Shown: piece after piece, positions 1 through 8,389 of the stretch | Layout of the letters: each line of letters starts with the position of its first letter | Position numbering within the stretch: position 1 is the first letter of the stretch | Origin: RYN-230 sp963814645 | Lineage (GTDB): Bacteria; Actinomycetota; Actinomycetes; Streptosporangiales; Streptosporangiaceae | Direction: 5' to 3' | Length of the DNA: 64,000 nt | Assembly: GCA_963814645.1 (NCBI GenBank) | Contig: CAWFDX010000011.1 | Span: 62,001-126,000 of the forward strand | Translations under genes and position numbers: made by a program | The notes under the pieces: generated by a model | The model's input: the letters and a program-made list of their open reading frames with translations, nothing else | What the model was told of the DNA's origin: nothing | Database searches by the model: none

Positions 1-570
1 TGGATGTGGCACGAGGACGGCGGCCAGTGGACCGCGACCAAGGTGATCACCATCCCGGCCGAGCCCGCCCCGGCCGACCAGCTGCCGCCGCTGCTGCAGG
101 GCTTCGGCGCGGTGCCGCCGCTCGTCACCGACATCAACCTGTCGGTGGACGACCAGTACCTGTACGTGTCGTGCTGGGGCACCGGCGAGCTCAAGCAGTA
201 CGACGTGTCCGACCCGCTGCACCCGGTGGAGACCGGCTCGGTGCGGATCGGCGGGATCGTCGGCCGGGCCGCCCACCCGTCCCGGCCGGACCAGCCGCTC
301 AGCGGCGGCCCGCAGATGGTCGAGGTGAGCCGGGACGGCGAGCGGGTGTACTTCACCAACTCGCTGTACGGGGCGTGGGACGAGCAGTTCTACCCGGACG
401 GGGTGGGCGCCTGGATGGCCAAGCTGGACGTCGCGCCCGGTGGCGGCATCACGTTCGACGAGCGGTTCTTCCCGGAGGGAGACGCGTGGCGCGGACGGCG
501 CACGCACCAGGTGCGGCTGCAGGGCGGTGACGCGTCCAGCGACTCGTACTGCTTCCCGTCCGAGCCCTAG
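1..570 (+). CDS. Selenium-binding protein (SBP56/methanethiol oxidase family), C-terminal part
   Basis: The reading frame is already open at the first base, so the start lies outside the window; about 189 residues of a family usually around 460 long are present. The segment with DINLSVDDQYLYVSCWGTGE followed by LKQYDVSDP and a GSVRIGGIV stretch is the typical C-terminal beta-propeller region of the SBP56 family. Characterised bacterial members oxidise methanethiol, while other members bind selenium. Whether this one is a methanethiol oxidase cannot be judged because the N-terminal half is missing. The gene ends at a TAG just before a strong convergent hairpin shared with the opposing nitroreductase gene. 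Confidence 0.85.
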   Translation, partial: WMWHEDGGQWTATKVITIPAEPAPADQLPPLLQGFGAVPPLVTDINLSVDDQYLYVSCWGTGELKQYDVSDPLHPVETGSVRIGGIVGRAAHPSRPDQPLSGGPQMVEVSRDGERVYFTNSLYGAWDEQFYPDGVGAWMAKLDVAPGGGITFDERFFPEGDAWRGRRTHQVRLQGGDASSDSYCFPSEP

Positions 571-584
571 GCTCTGCTGGCCAG

Positions 585-620
585 CATTACGGCCGCTGGA
601 AGCTACCAGCGGCCGTAATG
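585..620. terminator. Perfect 15-bp convergent terminator hairpin overlapping a stop codon
   Basis: CATTACGGCCGCTGG (585-599) and CCAGCGGCCGTAATG (606-620) pair perfectly around the loop AAGCTA. The hairpin lies between two convergent genes and its right arm covers the last codons of the nitroreductase gene. The nitroreductase stop codon itself is in the loop. No clear U-tract follows on either side, so a bidirectional terminator is an inference from position and symmetry. Confidence 0.7.
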
Positions 621-1118
621 CACGACGTCCTGGAACGGCCGCCGGTCCGGCCGGGCCAGCGGGGCCAGCGGCCGGCCGGCCGGGTAACCCAGCGCGATCA
701 GATAGGCCAGGAACCGGTCTTCGGGGAAGCCGAGCAGCCGGCGGGCCAGATCCTGGTCGCCGACGGACGCGTGGCCGCTGCCGATGCCCAGGTCGGCCGC
801 GGCGATCATCATGCTCATCGTGGTCTGGCCCAGGTCGTAACGCAGGCCCTCGCGGCGGCGCTCGTCATCCAGCCGCGGCGCGACCAGCCCGATGGTGGCC
901 GCGGACTGGGCCACGTGCCGGGCCCCCTGCCACACCTGGGCCAGATCGGTCAGTTCAGCACGGCCGGTGACGACCACGAAGTCCCACGGCTGCGAGTTCC
1001 GGGCCGACGGGGCCCGGCGGCCCGCCTCCAGGATCCGGTCCAGCTCGGCCTGGCCGACCGGCTGGCTGGTATAGCTGCGCACGTTGCGGCGCGCCCTGAT
1101 GGCATCCCACGTCTCCAT
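603..1118 (-). CDS. Nitroreductase family FMN-dependent oxidoreductase
   Basis: A 171-residue protein with the nitroreductase fold signature: an N-terminal RRNVRSYTSQPV segment that contacts FMN phosphate, then RRAPSARNSQPWDFVVV, and a late LIALGYPAGRPL segment. Family members use FMN and NAD(P)H to reduce nitro compounds, quinones or flavins. It is short for the family (usually 180-220 residues), and the middle FMN-binding part is compact. The ATG start at 1118 fits the family N-terminus. It converges on the selenium-binding-protein gene and is divergent from the VOC-domain gene. The substrate cannot be read from sequence. Confidence 0.85.
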   Translation of the reverse strand: METWDAIRARRNVRSYTSQPVGQAELDRILEAGRRAPSARNSQPWDFVVVTGRAELTDLAQVWQGARHVAQSAATIGLVAPRLDDERRREGLRYDLGQTTMSMMIAAADLGIGSGHASVGDQDLARRLLGFPEDRFLAYLIALGYPAGRPLAPLARPDRRPFQDVVHYGRW

Positions 1119-1211
1119 CGGGCTTGTCTACCATGGCGCCGGCCCGCCCGGCCTACCCTGGGGTTACGGTGCCGGGGCGGCGAAGCACCGGCCTGGAAAA
1201 TGGGGGAAATC

Positions 1212-1988
1212 ATGGTTACTCGTGATACTGCCTGGCCGGACGGCACGCCCTGCTGGGTGGACCTGGGGGTAGCCGACATCGCCCGGGCGAGCGCGTTCTA
1301 CGCGGGCCTGTTCGGCTGGGACATCCAGCCCGGGCCGCCGGAGGCGGGCGGCTACACGATGTGCCTGCTGACTGGCCGGCCGGTGGCCGGCATCGGGCCC
1401 CAGCAGGGCCCGCCGGGAACACCGCCTGCCTGGACCACGTACCTGGCCGCGGACGACGCGGACGAGACCGCAGCCAAGATCACCAAGGCCGGCGGCCAGC
1501 TGTTCGTGGACCCGTTCGAGGTAATGGACGTGGGCCGGATGGCCGTCGCAGCCGATCCGGGTGGCGCGGTCTTCGGTATCTGGCAGGCCCGGGCGCACAT
1601 CGGGGTGGGCCTGGCCAACGAGCCGGGCACGCTGTGCTGGAACGAGAACCACACCCGCGACTTCGACCAGAACAAGGCGTTCTACCAGGCCGTGTTCGGC
1701 TACGAACTGGCCGACCTCGAGGGGGCAGGCATCCGCTACGCGACGCTGCGGCTCGGCGGCCGCGAGGTCGCCGGGATCATGGAGCTGGACGCCAGCGCGC
1801 CGGCGTCGGTGCCGGCCCACTGGGAGACCTACTTCGCGGTGGCCGGCACCGACGCCGCGGTGGCGGCGGTCCAGGCGGCCGGCGGCGCGCTGGTCCGCCC
1901 GCCGTGGGACACGCCGTATGGCCGGATGGCGATCGTCACCGACGACCAGGGCGCCGAGTTCTCCGTGATCACCCAGCCGGGCAGCTGA
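1212..1988 (+). CDS. Tandem VOC (glyoxalase/bleomycin-resistance fold) protein
   Basis: The 258-residue product holds two VOC modules, at about residues 10-120 and 135-255. Each has the repeating pattern of an opening beta strand, an AFYxxLFGW-type helix and a C-terminal strand ending in DPxGAxFGIW or DDQGAEFSVI. It resembles the actinobacterial two-domain proteins often labelled hydroxylase-like or CFP30B-like, whose reaction is not established. I chose ATG 1212, preceded by GGGGGA; an in-frame ATG at 1200 is also possible but lacks a ribosome site. It is separated from the convergent MFS gene by only 7 bases. Its own substrate is unknown. Confidence 0.8.
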   Translation: MVTRDTAWPDGTPCWVDLGVADIARASAFYAGLFGWDIQPGPPEAGGYTMCLLTGRPVAGIGPQQGPPGTPPAWTTYLAADDADETAAKITKAGGQLFVDPFEVMDVGRMAVAADPGGAVFGIWQARAHIGVGLANEPGTLCWNENHTRDFDQNKAFYQAVFGYELADLEGAGIRYATLRLGGREVAGIMELDASAPASVPAHWETYFAVAGTDAAVAAVQAAGGALVRPPWDTPYGRMAIVTDDQGAEFSVITQPGS

Positions 1989-1995
1989 GCGCCGG

Positions 1996-3435
1996 TCAGC
2001 CGACCGGTACCGGCGTCTCTTCGGCCATCAGCCGGTCCGCGGTGCGGGCCGCGGTCCCCCGCGCCCACCGGCCGCTGGTCAGCAGCCCGAGAATCAGTAC
2101 GGCCAGCCCGCAGCCGGTGATGATCCACCAGCCGACGTGGCTGGCCGCCGGGAAGCCGGTGTGCAGCGAGCCAGCCAGCACCGTGATCACGGCGGATCCG
2201 ACCACGGCCACGCCCAGGGACTGGCCCACCTGGCGGCTGGTGGACGCGACGGCCGCGGCCACGCCCGCCTGGGTCACCGGCATGCCGGACACCGCGGTGT
2301 TCGTGATCGGCGCGTTCACCAGCCCGAACCCGATGCCGAAGATGACGTACGAGGCCAGCAGCCAGCCGGTCGGGGTGTGCGCGGTCAGCCCGGTCAGCAT
2401 GGCCGCGCCCGCGGTCATGAACAGGCCGGCTGCGAGCAGCGGCACCCGGGGGCCGCGGTAGCTGATGATCCGCCCGGACAGCGGTGCGGCCACCACGGTC
2501 ACCGCGGCCAGCGGCAGCGTCAGCAGCCCGGCGTGCAGCGCCGAGTAGCCGCGGGCGTCCTGCAGATACAGCGTGTTCAGGAACAGGAACCCGCCCAGCG
2601 CGGCGAACGCGCTGACGGCAATGAGGGTGGCCCCGGAGAACGGGGCACTGCGGAAGAAGCGCAGATCGAGCAGGGGCTCGTCGCGCCGCGGCTCATAGCT
2701 GAGCAGCGCCACCAGCGCGGCCGCGGACGCCACGAAGCAGCCGATGATCTCCGGCGAGCTCCAGCCGTGCCGCGGTCCCTCGATGATCCCGTAGACCAAC
2801 GTGCCCAGGATGACGATGACCAGGGCCTGGCCGACCGGGTCGATCCGCCGCGGCCGCGGCGCCTTGGACTCCGGCACGAACAGCGCGGTGAGCGCGATCG
2901 CGGCTACCCCGATCGGGATGTTCACCCAGAAGATCCCACGCCAGCCCACCGCGGCGATGAGCAGCCCGCCGACCACCGGGCCGAGGGCCAGGCTGACCCC
3001 TACGGCGGCGCCCCAGACGCCGATGGCCCGGGCCCGCTCGGCCCGGTCGGTGAACGTGTTGACGATGATCGACATGGCCACCGGGTTGAGCATCGAGCCG
3101 CCCACCGCCTGCACGATGCGGAACACGATCAGCCAGCCCAGGCTGGGCGCCAGGCTGCACAGCAGCGAGCCGGCGGTGAACGTGGCCAGCCCGGCCTGGA
3201 ACGTGCGGCGGCGGCCCACCCGGTCGGCGGTGGACCCGGCCAGCACCAGCAGGCTGGCCAGCACGAGCGTGTAGGCGTCCATCACCCACTGCAGCCCGGA
3301 CACCGGCGCATGCAGCTCTTTCTGGATCGATGGGAGCGCCACGTTGACTATCGTGTTGTCCAGCCCGACGATGACCAGGCTCATGCAGCAGATGACCAGG
3401 ATCAGGTACCGGCGGCGGCGGCTTGGTTGCGGCAC
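1996..3435 (-). CDS. MFS transporter, DHA2 (14-TM drug:H+ antiporter) family
   Basis: About 479 residues with 14 predicted hydrophobic segments. TM1 contains the DHA2 signature LDNTIVNVALPSI, loop 2-3 has a motif-A-like GSTADRVGRRRTF, and the fifth segment has a motif-C-like GPVVGGLL. This family exports drugs, dyes or antibiotics using the proton gradient. The start is uncertain. GTG 3435 directly follows GAGGGAG and gives a normal short N-terminus; an ATG at 3462 and a TTG at 3480 extend it by 9 or 15 residues without a ribosome site. No regulator gene adjoins it, so the exported compound is open. Confidence 0.85.
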   Translation of the reverse strand: MPQPSRRRRYLILVICCMSLVIVGLDNTIVNVALPSIQKELHAPVSGLQWVMDAYTLVLASLLVLAGSTADRVGRRRTFQAGLATFTAGSLLCSLAPSLGWLIVFRIVQAVGGSMLNPVAMSIIVNTFTDRAERARAIGVWGAAVGVSLALGPVVGGLLIAAVGWRGIFWVNIPIGVAAIALTALFVPESKAPRPRRIDPVGQALVIVILGTLVYGIIEGPRHGWSSPEIIGCFVASAAALVALLSYEPRRDEPLLDLRFFRSAPFSGATLIAVSAFAALGGFLFLNTLYLQDARGYSALHAGLLTLPLAAVTVVAAPLSGRIISYRGPRVPLLAAGLFMTAGAAMLTGLTAHTPTGWLLASYVIFGIGFGLVNAPITNTAVSGMPVTQAGVAAAVASTSRQVGQSLGVAVVGSAVITVLAGSLHTGFPAASHVGWWIITGCGLAVLILGLLTSGRWARGTAARTADRLMAEETPVPVG

Positions 3436-3652
3436 AGCTCCCTCAAGGTCTCGAAAGCACATGTACTTGCGAAAATACAACTAAGCTTCTGACGGCATGA
3501 ACACCTGGCTGGCCTTGGGTATGCCGCCCGCGGTTACGGTCCGCTGACAGCGCGCCCCGCGGCCGGTCCTGGACCGTACCCTTAGCCGGGGCAAGTAAAG
3601 TGCCCACGGGCAACTGGTGTGCCCGGCCGAGTCACCGCCCCCACCAATCTGG

Positions 3653-5467
3653 ATGACCGCGATGCGAATGCCAATGACCGCAGGGCGCCCCGCCGTGACC
3701 GCGGGCAATGCGGGTGCCGCCCCGGCCAGCGCTGACGCCAGTGCGGACGCCAGCGCGAATGGCAATGCCAGTGCGAGTGGAAGCGGGGGTGCGCTGATCC
3801 GGCGCGGCGGCTGGCGGCTCGGCGCCGCGGCGCGCCAGCACTGGCTGATCTCGGTGCTGCTGCTGGCCGGCCTGGTGCTGCGCGTGCTGGCCGATATCGC
3901 CTACCGGCCCGCGCTGCTGTACATCGACAGCCTCAAGTACCTGTACGGCGCGTGGCCGGGCAACGACCCGCTCGGCTACAACGTGGTGCTCAAGGGCCTG
4001 CTGCTGGTCGGCAACCTGGCCATGGTGGTGGCTGTGCAGCACCTGCTCGGCCTGGCCATGGGGCTGACCCTGTACCTGCTGCTGAGCCGCCGCGGCGTGC
4101 CGCGCTGGCTGGCCGCGCTGGCCGCCGCACCAGTGCTGCTGGACGGCTACCAGCTGCAGATCGAGCAGACCATCATGCCCGACGTGTGGTTCGAGGCCTG
4201 CATCGTCGCCGGGCTGGCCCTGCTGCTCTGGCGGCCCCGGCCCGGGCCGCGGCTGATCGTGGCGGGCGGGCTGGTGCTCGGCCTGAGCGCGCCGTTCGCC
4301 CAGGTGGGCCAGATCCTCGTCCTGCCCGCGCTGCTGTTCGTGCTGATCGTAGTCACCGGCTGGCGGCGCAAGCTGATCCTCGGTGCGGCGCTGTGCGTCG
4401 CGTTCGCCATCCCGATCGCCGGCTTCTCCATGCGCGAGTACATCGTCAACGGGCATTTCTCGCTGGCGCCGGCCGCGGGCAACACCATCTACGGCCGGCT
4501 GGCCGAGAGCGCCGACTGCGCGACGCTGAAACTGCCCAGCTACGAGCGGGCGCTCTGCCCGTCCCGGGCGCTGGCCATCCGGCTCGGCCCGGATGGGCTG
4601 GTGCACAACGGCGCGTCCCCGGACAAGACGTATGTCGCGCCGCCCGGCCGGACGCACGCCCAGATGACCGACAACTTCGAGCACCAGGTGCTGGTCCAGC
4701 AGCCGCTCCGGGTGGTGGCCGGCATCCTGGGCGACTCGGTGAAGCTGTTCGCGGTGGGCCGGTACACCAGTACCGGGGACACGCCGATCTCCCGCTGGCA
4801 GTTCCAGACCAGCTACCCGACCTATGGCGAGAGCATCTTCCTCAGCCAGGGCGGCACCATCAAGGTCGGGCTGCACTACGCGGCCAGCGGTGGTCCGACC
4901 GTGGTGCAGACGCTCACCCCGTCCTGGGGTGGGCCGGCCCAGGTGAGCCATCCGCTGGCCACGTTCCTGCGCGGCTACCAGCTGGATGGCGGCTACACCC
5001 CGGGGCCGCTGCTGGCCCTGGCCACCGTGTTCGGCCTGCTCGGCAGCCTGTTCGTGCTGCGCCGCCGGCGGTCGCAGCCTGATCAGCAGCGCCAGCTCGC
5101 ACTAGCCTGCCTGCTGGTGTTCGCCGTAGCGGTGGCCGTGCTGCTCGCCTCGGACGCGTTCGAGTTCTCCTGGCGCTACCAGCTGCCCGCGCTGGTCACC
5201 CTGCCGCCCGCGGGTGCGCTGGGCATCGCCGTGGTCATCGGGGCGCTGCGCCGGAAGCGCCCGGTGGCGGCCGGCCCGCAGCTGCCGGCCGCAGGCGCGC
5301 AGCCGCCAGCCGGGGACCAGCCAACGGAGCACCAGCCCGCGGAACCGGCCGGCCCGCGGGCTCCCGCCGCGGACCGCGCCGCGGCCAGCGACACCGGGCG
5401 CAGCGGGGCCCCGGCCAATGCGGCACCGGCCCGGCAGCCGGACGAGGACCCGCAGATCCGGCACTGA
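3653..5467 (+). CDS. Large multi-pass membrane protein, possibly GT-C-type glycosyltransferase
   Basis: About 604 residues. A short Ala/Ser/Asn-rich N-terminus leads into roughly ten membrane segments beginning with LISVLLLAGLVLRVLADIAY. A large extracytoplasmic loop lies around residues 260-420, and the Pro/Ala-rich cytoplasmic tail of about 80 residues looks disordered. The pattern of an early charged loop with a DSLKYLYG segment, many TM helices and a big loop resembles GT-C membrane glycosyltransferases and uncharacterised actinobacterial relatives, but I see no decisive catalytic motif. Several clustered in-frame starts exist (GTG 3617, ATG 3653, 3662, 3668, 3674). None has a good ribosome site, so the N-terminus is approximate. 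Confidence 0.6.
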   Translation: MTAMRMPMTAGRPAVTAGNAGAAPASADASADASANGNASASGSGGALIRRGGWRLGAAARQHWLISVLLLAGLVLRVLADIAYRPALLYIDSLKYLYGAWPGNDPLGYNVVLKGLLLVGNLAMVVAVQHLLGLAMGLTLYLLLSRRGVPRWLAALAAAPVLLDGYQLQIEQTIMPDVWFEACIVAGLALLLWRPRPGPRLIVAGGLVLGLSAPFAQVGQILVLPALLFVLIVVTGWRRKLILGAALCVAFAIPIAGFSMREYIVNGHFSLAPAAGNTIYGRLAESADCATLKLPSYERALCPSRALAIRLGPDGLVHNGASPDKTYVAPPGRTHAQMTDNFEHQVLVQQPLRVVAGILGDSVKLFAVGRYTSTGDTPISRWQFQTSYPTYGESIFLSQGGTIKVGLHYAASGGPTVVQTLTPSWGGPAQVSHPLATFLRGYQLDGGYTPGPLLALATVFGLLGSLFVLRRRRSQPDQQRQLALACLLVFAVAVAVLLASDAFEFSWRYQLPALVTLPPAGALGIAVVIGALRRKRPVAAGPQLPAAGAQPPAGDQPTEHQPAEPAGPRAPAADRAAASDTGRSGAPANAAPARQPDEDPQIRH

Positions 5468-5513
5468 GCCCAGCCCCGGGCCCTGGCCGGGGCGGCCCGG
5501 CCAGCCGCCTGGC

Positions 5514-5890
5514 CTGTGGACCAGGCTGTGGACGTCGCGGTGGATATTCAGCCAGCACCGGGGATAACCATCCCCGCGCTGTGGAGAAGATGTGGACAGC
5601 GCGAATTTCTTAAAAATACTTGGCTGCCCCTCTTGCGCACCCCGGTGGCCTAGGAGTAGAAATTTCCTCACCACCAAATGTGGGGGTCAGCGGGAAATCC
5701 GCTTCCTGGACAGGCCGGGCAACTGGGCTTTCTGCGGAATGTGGTGAGGCCGGGAAACCGGTTCTCCGAGTTGATTTCTTACTCAGGTGGGAACGGCCTT
5801 TGCGGCCAATGGAAGCCGAGCAATCGGCGGCCGTGACGCGCTGGCCATGGTGAGGCCCCTCCAACTCATACTTGGAGGGGCCTCACTCTT
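5514..5890 (+). repeat. Structured intergenic element, copy 1 (TGTGGA box array plus hairpin)
   Basis: This 444-base gap without a convincing gene holds one of two diverged copies of the same element (the other at 6204-6624). It opens with spaced boxes of the type TGTGGAC, TGTGGAC, GGTGGAT, GGGGATAA, TGTGGAG and TGTGGAC between about 5514 and 5597. A central part follows with short stems closed by GNRA-like loops such as GCGGGAAATCCGC and CCGGGAAACCGG. It ends in a 15-bp hairpin at 5850-5886. The boxes resemble the high-GC DnaA box TTGTCCACA read on the other strand. The element could be a noncoding RNA gene with its own terminator or a protein-binding repeat; sequence alone does not decide. 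Confidence 0.6.
5850..5886. terminator. Hairpin terminator, copy 1
   Basis: GTGAGGCCCCTCCAA (5850-5864) pairs perfectly with TTGGAGGGGCCTCAC (5872-5886) around the loop CTCATAC, and TCTT follows on the plus strand. Exactly the same 37 bases recur at 6584-6620. It lies just past the 3' end of the minus-strand gene at 5912-6139 and at the end of the plus-strand repeat element, so it can serve either strand. Confidence 0.75.
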
Positions 5891-5911
5891 ATGCGCCGGG
5901 TCCTTACTGGC

Positions 5912-6139
5912 TTAGGCGCCCGGTCCTTCGCGGCGCTCCCCGCCGCCCTCCGACCAGGTGCCGCCATGCTGGCGCGCGTACCGGCGCTGCTTGCGCGACG
6001 AGTCGGCGTACTGGTCGTACATGTCCTCCGCGGTCCGCTTGGTGCGGCGGCTCAGCCCGCGGGTCCGCCAGCCGATCATCTGGAAGAACGCGTAACCGGC
6101 GAAGACGAACAGTGCCACGATCCCGATGTCCAGCCACAT
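5912..6139 (-). CDS. Small single-pass membrane protein, unknown function
   Basis: A 75-residue protein. An N-terminal membrane segment, MWLDIGIVALFVFAGYAFF, leads into a strongly basic, Arg/Lys/Tyr-rich cytoplasmic tail (RRTKRTAEDMYDQYADSSRK) and a Gly/Glu-rich end. Membrane and tail composition is consistent with a real small protein rather than a shadow frame, but I recognise no family. It sits between the two copies of the duplicated intergenic element, and the copy-1 hairpin follows its stop within 26 bases. It may have been enclosed by the duplication of that element. Confidence 0.6.
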   Translation of the reverse strand: MWLDIGIVALFVFAGYAFFQMIGWRTRGLSRRTKRTAEDMYDQYADSSRKQRRYARQHGGTWSEGGGERREGPGA

Positions 6140-6203
6140 GTCTGCTCACCTCATCCTGGCCGAGACACACTGTCTTCCCTACCCAGCACAGATCCGGCAA
6201 ACC

Positions 6204-6624
6204 TGTGGATCAGATTGTGGACACCGCGGTGGACAGCCACCCGCTCCCGGGGGATAACACCGGCAATCTTGTGGATTTCGTGTGGACAGCAAAAGAATCT
6301 TGAAATTTATGGCCGCAACCTCTTGTGCGCCGCCAGCCGGCGGAGTAGAAAATTCACTCACCGCAAAGCGGAGGTCTTCTCAGGGGGAAACTCCAGAGTA
6401 GGCAGGGGGAAACCCCGGGGACTGTGTGAAAGGCCGGGCAACCGGAATTTCTAACGGTGTCAGAAGCAAAAGCGGTAAGCCGTTTAGCAATAAGGTAGCC
6501 GAGCAATCAGCAGGCCAGAGCGAGGCGGCAGGCCGTAGCGCGCCAGGCAGCCGAGCAATCGGTGGCCGATGCAAAGCGGCCAGGTGAGGCCCCTCCAACT
6601 CATACTTGGAGGGGCCTCACTCTT
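6204..6624 (+). repeat. Structured intergenic element, copy 2 (TGTGGA box array plus hairpin)
   Basis: The second copy fills the 507-base gap before the ABC permease gene. Its boxes TGTGGAT, TGTGGAC, GGTGGAC, GGGGATAA, TGTGGAT and TGTGGAC (about 6206-6287) keep nearly the same spacing as copy 1. Both copies share a GGAGTAGAAA segment, a CCGGGCAAC segment, a GCCGAGCAATCGG segment and an identical 37-base hairpin. Extra stems in the middle (GGGGGAAACTCC, GGGGGAAACCCC, CCGGGCAACCGG) make this copy about 45 bases longer. Box spacing and stems are kept while the bases between drift, which suggests selection on structure or protein binding. I found no coding potential. Confidence 0.6.
6584..6620. 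terminator. Hairpin terminator, copy 2
   Basis: Identical in stem and loop to the hairpin at 5850-5886: GTGAGGCCCCTCCAA, loop CTCATAC, TTGGAGGGGCCTCAC, then TCTTT. It is 27 bases beyond the stop codon of the minus-strand ABC permease gene and can end that transcript, or a plus-strand RNA coming from the repeat element. Confidence 0.75.
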
Positions 6625-6646
6625 TGCCGCTATTCTTCGCCGGGCC

Positions 6647-8389
6647 TCAGGTCAGGTCGCGGCGGCGGAACGCGGCCAGCCCGGCCACGGTCAGCCCGGC
6701 CGCCACCACCGTCAGCCAGATCAGCGGCGTGGCGGTGAACGTCCCACCAGGCAGCGCGGGCACGTGAGCGAACGGCGTCAGGTCCAGCAGCCACTGGGAC
6801 AGCCCCAGCGAGCGCCCGAGCAGGTCCACCAGCGCGACCACGGCCAGCACCGTCCAGGCGGCCGCCACTGTCACCCGGGGCGCCAGACCGACCAGGGCCA
6901 CCGCCAGCCCGGCCAGCACCCAGGCCGCCGGCACCTGGGCCAGCGCCGCGCCGAACTGGCGTCCCACCTCGGAACCGATCGCGCCGGTGCGCGCGCCGTA
7001 ACCCAGCCCGCTGGCCACCCCGGCCATCGCCATCAGCAGCACGATGCCGCCCATGGCCCAGACCACCTCGGCCGCCACCCAGCGGATCCGGCTGACCGGG
7101 CCGGCCAGCATGGCCTCGGCCCGCCCCTCGGCCTCGTCCGCGTGCAGCCGCAGCACGGTGGCCACCCCGAACGCCGCGGTCATGACGCTGAGCAGTGCGA
7201 ACTCGATGGCCAGGTAGGCGTCCACCAGCCCGGTGCGCCCGCCTGCCCGGAGAATGTCGGTCCGGGCCTGCGGGCTGCTGTTCAGCGTGGCCCCGATGCC
7301 CTTGGCCGCGGCGCCCAGCACCACGGCGGACAGCACGAAGGCCAGCACCCAGCCCGCCAGGCCGGTGCGCTGCAGCCGCCAGACCAGGGTGAGCGGGCTG
7401 CGCAGCCAGCCCGCGGCGTCGGCCCGCCCGGGCCGGGCCGGGACCAGCCCGGCGCCCAGATCCCGGCGGCCGGCCAGCACCGCCGCGGCCGCGGCCAGCG
7501 CCACGGTGACCGCGGCGCACACCAGCAGCAGCCACCAGCGTGGCCCGTCGTACGGCTGGACCCGCTCGATCCAGCCCAGCGGGGACACCCAGCTCAGCCA
7601 GCGCAGCGCGGGTGCCGGGTCGCCGACCGCGCGGAGCAGGTAGGCCAGCCCGAGCACGCTGATGGCCATCCCGCGGGCGGTCCGGGCGCTCTCGGTGAGC
7701 TGGGCCGTCACCGCGGCCACGCCGGCGAACATGCAGCCGGCCAGCGCGGTCGCCGCGCCGAGGGCCAGCGAGCCGGCAGCGGGCAGCCGGAACGCGATCT
7801 GCACGACCGCGAGCAGCAGGCCGACCACCAGGCACGCGCCGATCGTCACGGCCAGCGCGGCGGCCAGCGCGGCGAACCGGCCGACCACGGTGGCGCCGAC
7901 CAGTTCCAGCCGCCCGGCCTCCTCGTCGGCCCGGGTGTGCCGGATCACCGCGAAGATGCCCAGCAGCCCGGCGCCCACCGCGATGAACAGCCCGGCCTTC
8001 CAGACGATCAGTGCGCCCAGCGAGTCGCCGAACACCGGGCCGCTCAGTGCCAGGAACGACGGGTTGGCCTGGATGCTGTGCGCCAGCGAGGCCCGCTCGC
8101 CGGCCGCGGTGAACAGGTGGTGGTAGCTGTACGTGGTGCTGGCCAGGCTGCCGACCAGCGCGTACACCCAGATGACCAGGAAGATCCGGTCCCGGCGCAG
8201 CGCCAGCCCGGCCAGCGTCCCGGTACCGGCCAGCGGGTGGGCGGAGCTCTGCTCCCTTGCGCCTCCGGGGCCCCACCCACCTCCCCATTCCCGCTTCCCT
8301 TGCCTCCTTCCCTCGTCGCGCACGTCGCTCGTTCCTCGCTCCTGACGCTCCTCAGTCCAGTCGGCGGCGCGCCCCTTTGGCGCGGTCAT
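6647..8389 (-). CDS. ABC-2-type exporter permease
   Basis: A 580-residue membrane protein with about twelve hydrophobic segments in two similar halves of six. Each half carries a charged loop with HTRADEEAGRLELVGA (first half) or LHADEAEGRAEAMLAG (second half). This matches the large actinobacterial permeases annotated as exporters of polyketide or multidrug substrates. Its ATG overlaps the TGA of the ATPase gene (ATGA), so the two are translationally coupled. Residues 4-48 are polar and unlike the family; they are encoded by a dispersed repeat also seen at 47623-47767. The native N-terminus probably starts near the PLAGTGTLAGLALRRD segment, with the repeat read through in frame. Confidence 0.85.
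   Translation of the reverse strand: MTAPKGRAADWTEERQERGTSDVRDEGRRQGKREWGGGWGPGGAREQSSAHPLAGTGTLAGLALRRDRIFLVIWVYALVGSLASTTYSYHHLFTAAGERASLAHSIQANPSFLALSGPVFGDSLGALIVWKAGLFIAVGAGLLGIFAVIRHTRADEEAGRLELVGATVVGRFAALAAALAVTIGACLVVGLLLAVVQIAFRLPAAGSLALGAATALAGCMFAGVAAVTAQLTESARTARGMAISVLGLAYLLRAVGDPAPALRWLSWVSPLGWIERVQPYDGPRWWLLLVCAAVTVALAAAAAVLAGRRDLGAGLVPARPGRADAAGWLRSPLTLVWRLQRTGLAGWVLAFVLSAVVLGAAAKGIGATLNSSPQARTDILRAGGRTGLVDAYLAIEFALLSVMTAAFGVATVLRLHADEAEGRAEAMLAGPVSRIRWVAAEVVWAMGGIVLLMAMAGVASGLGYGARTGAIGSEVGRQFGAALAQVPAAWVLAGLAVALVGLAPRVTVAAAWTVLAVVALVDLLGRSLGLSQWLLDLTPFAHVPALPGGTFTATPLIWLTVVAAGLTVAGLAAFRRRDLT
8246..8380 (-). repeat. Dispersed repeat, copy inside permease gene
   Basis: Read on the minus strand, this segment matches 47623-47767 over its length. 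Shared blocks are CCAAAGGGG, GGACTGAGGAGCG, GCGAGGAACGAGCG, GCGACGAGGGAAG, AAGCGGGA, TGGGGAGG and GGAGGCGCAAGG. Small indels separate the copies. Here it lies in frame and encodes the odd N-terminal 45 residues of the ABC permease. Confidence 0.75.

Noticed and set aside
2137..3492. Long plus-strand open frame (451 codons) opposite the MFS gene
   Set aside because: It is Gln/His/Arg-rich, has no family features and mirrors the high-GC MFS gene; a shadow frame.
5514..6290. DnaA-like box arrays suggesting an origin of replication
   Set aside because: dnaA, dnaN, rpmH, gyrB and other origin neighbours are absent, and the region is duplicated, unlike a chromosomal oriC.
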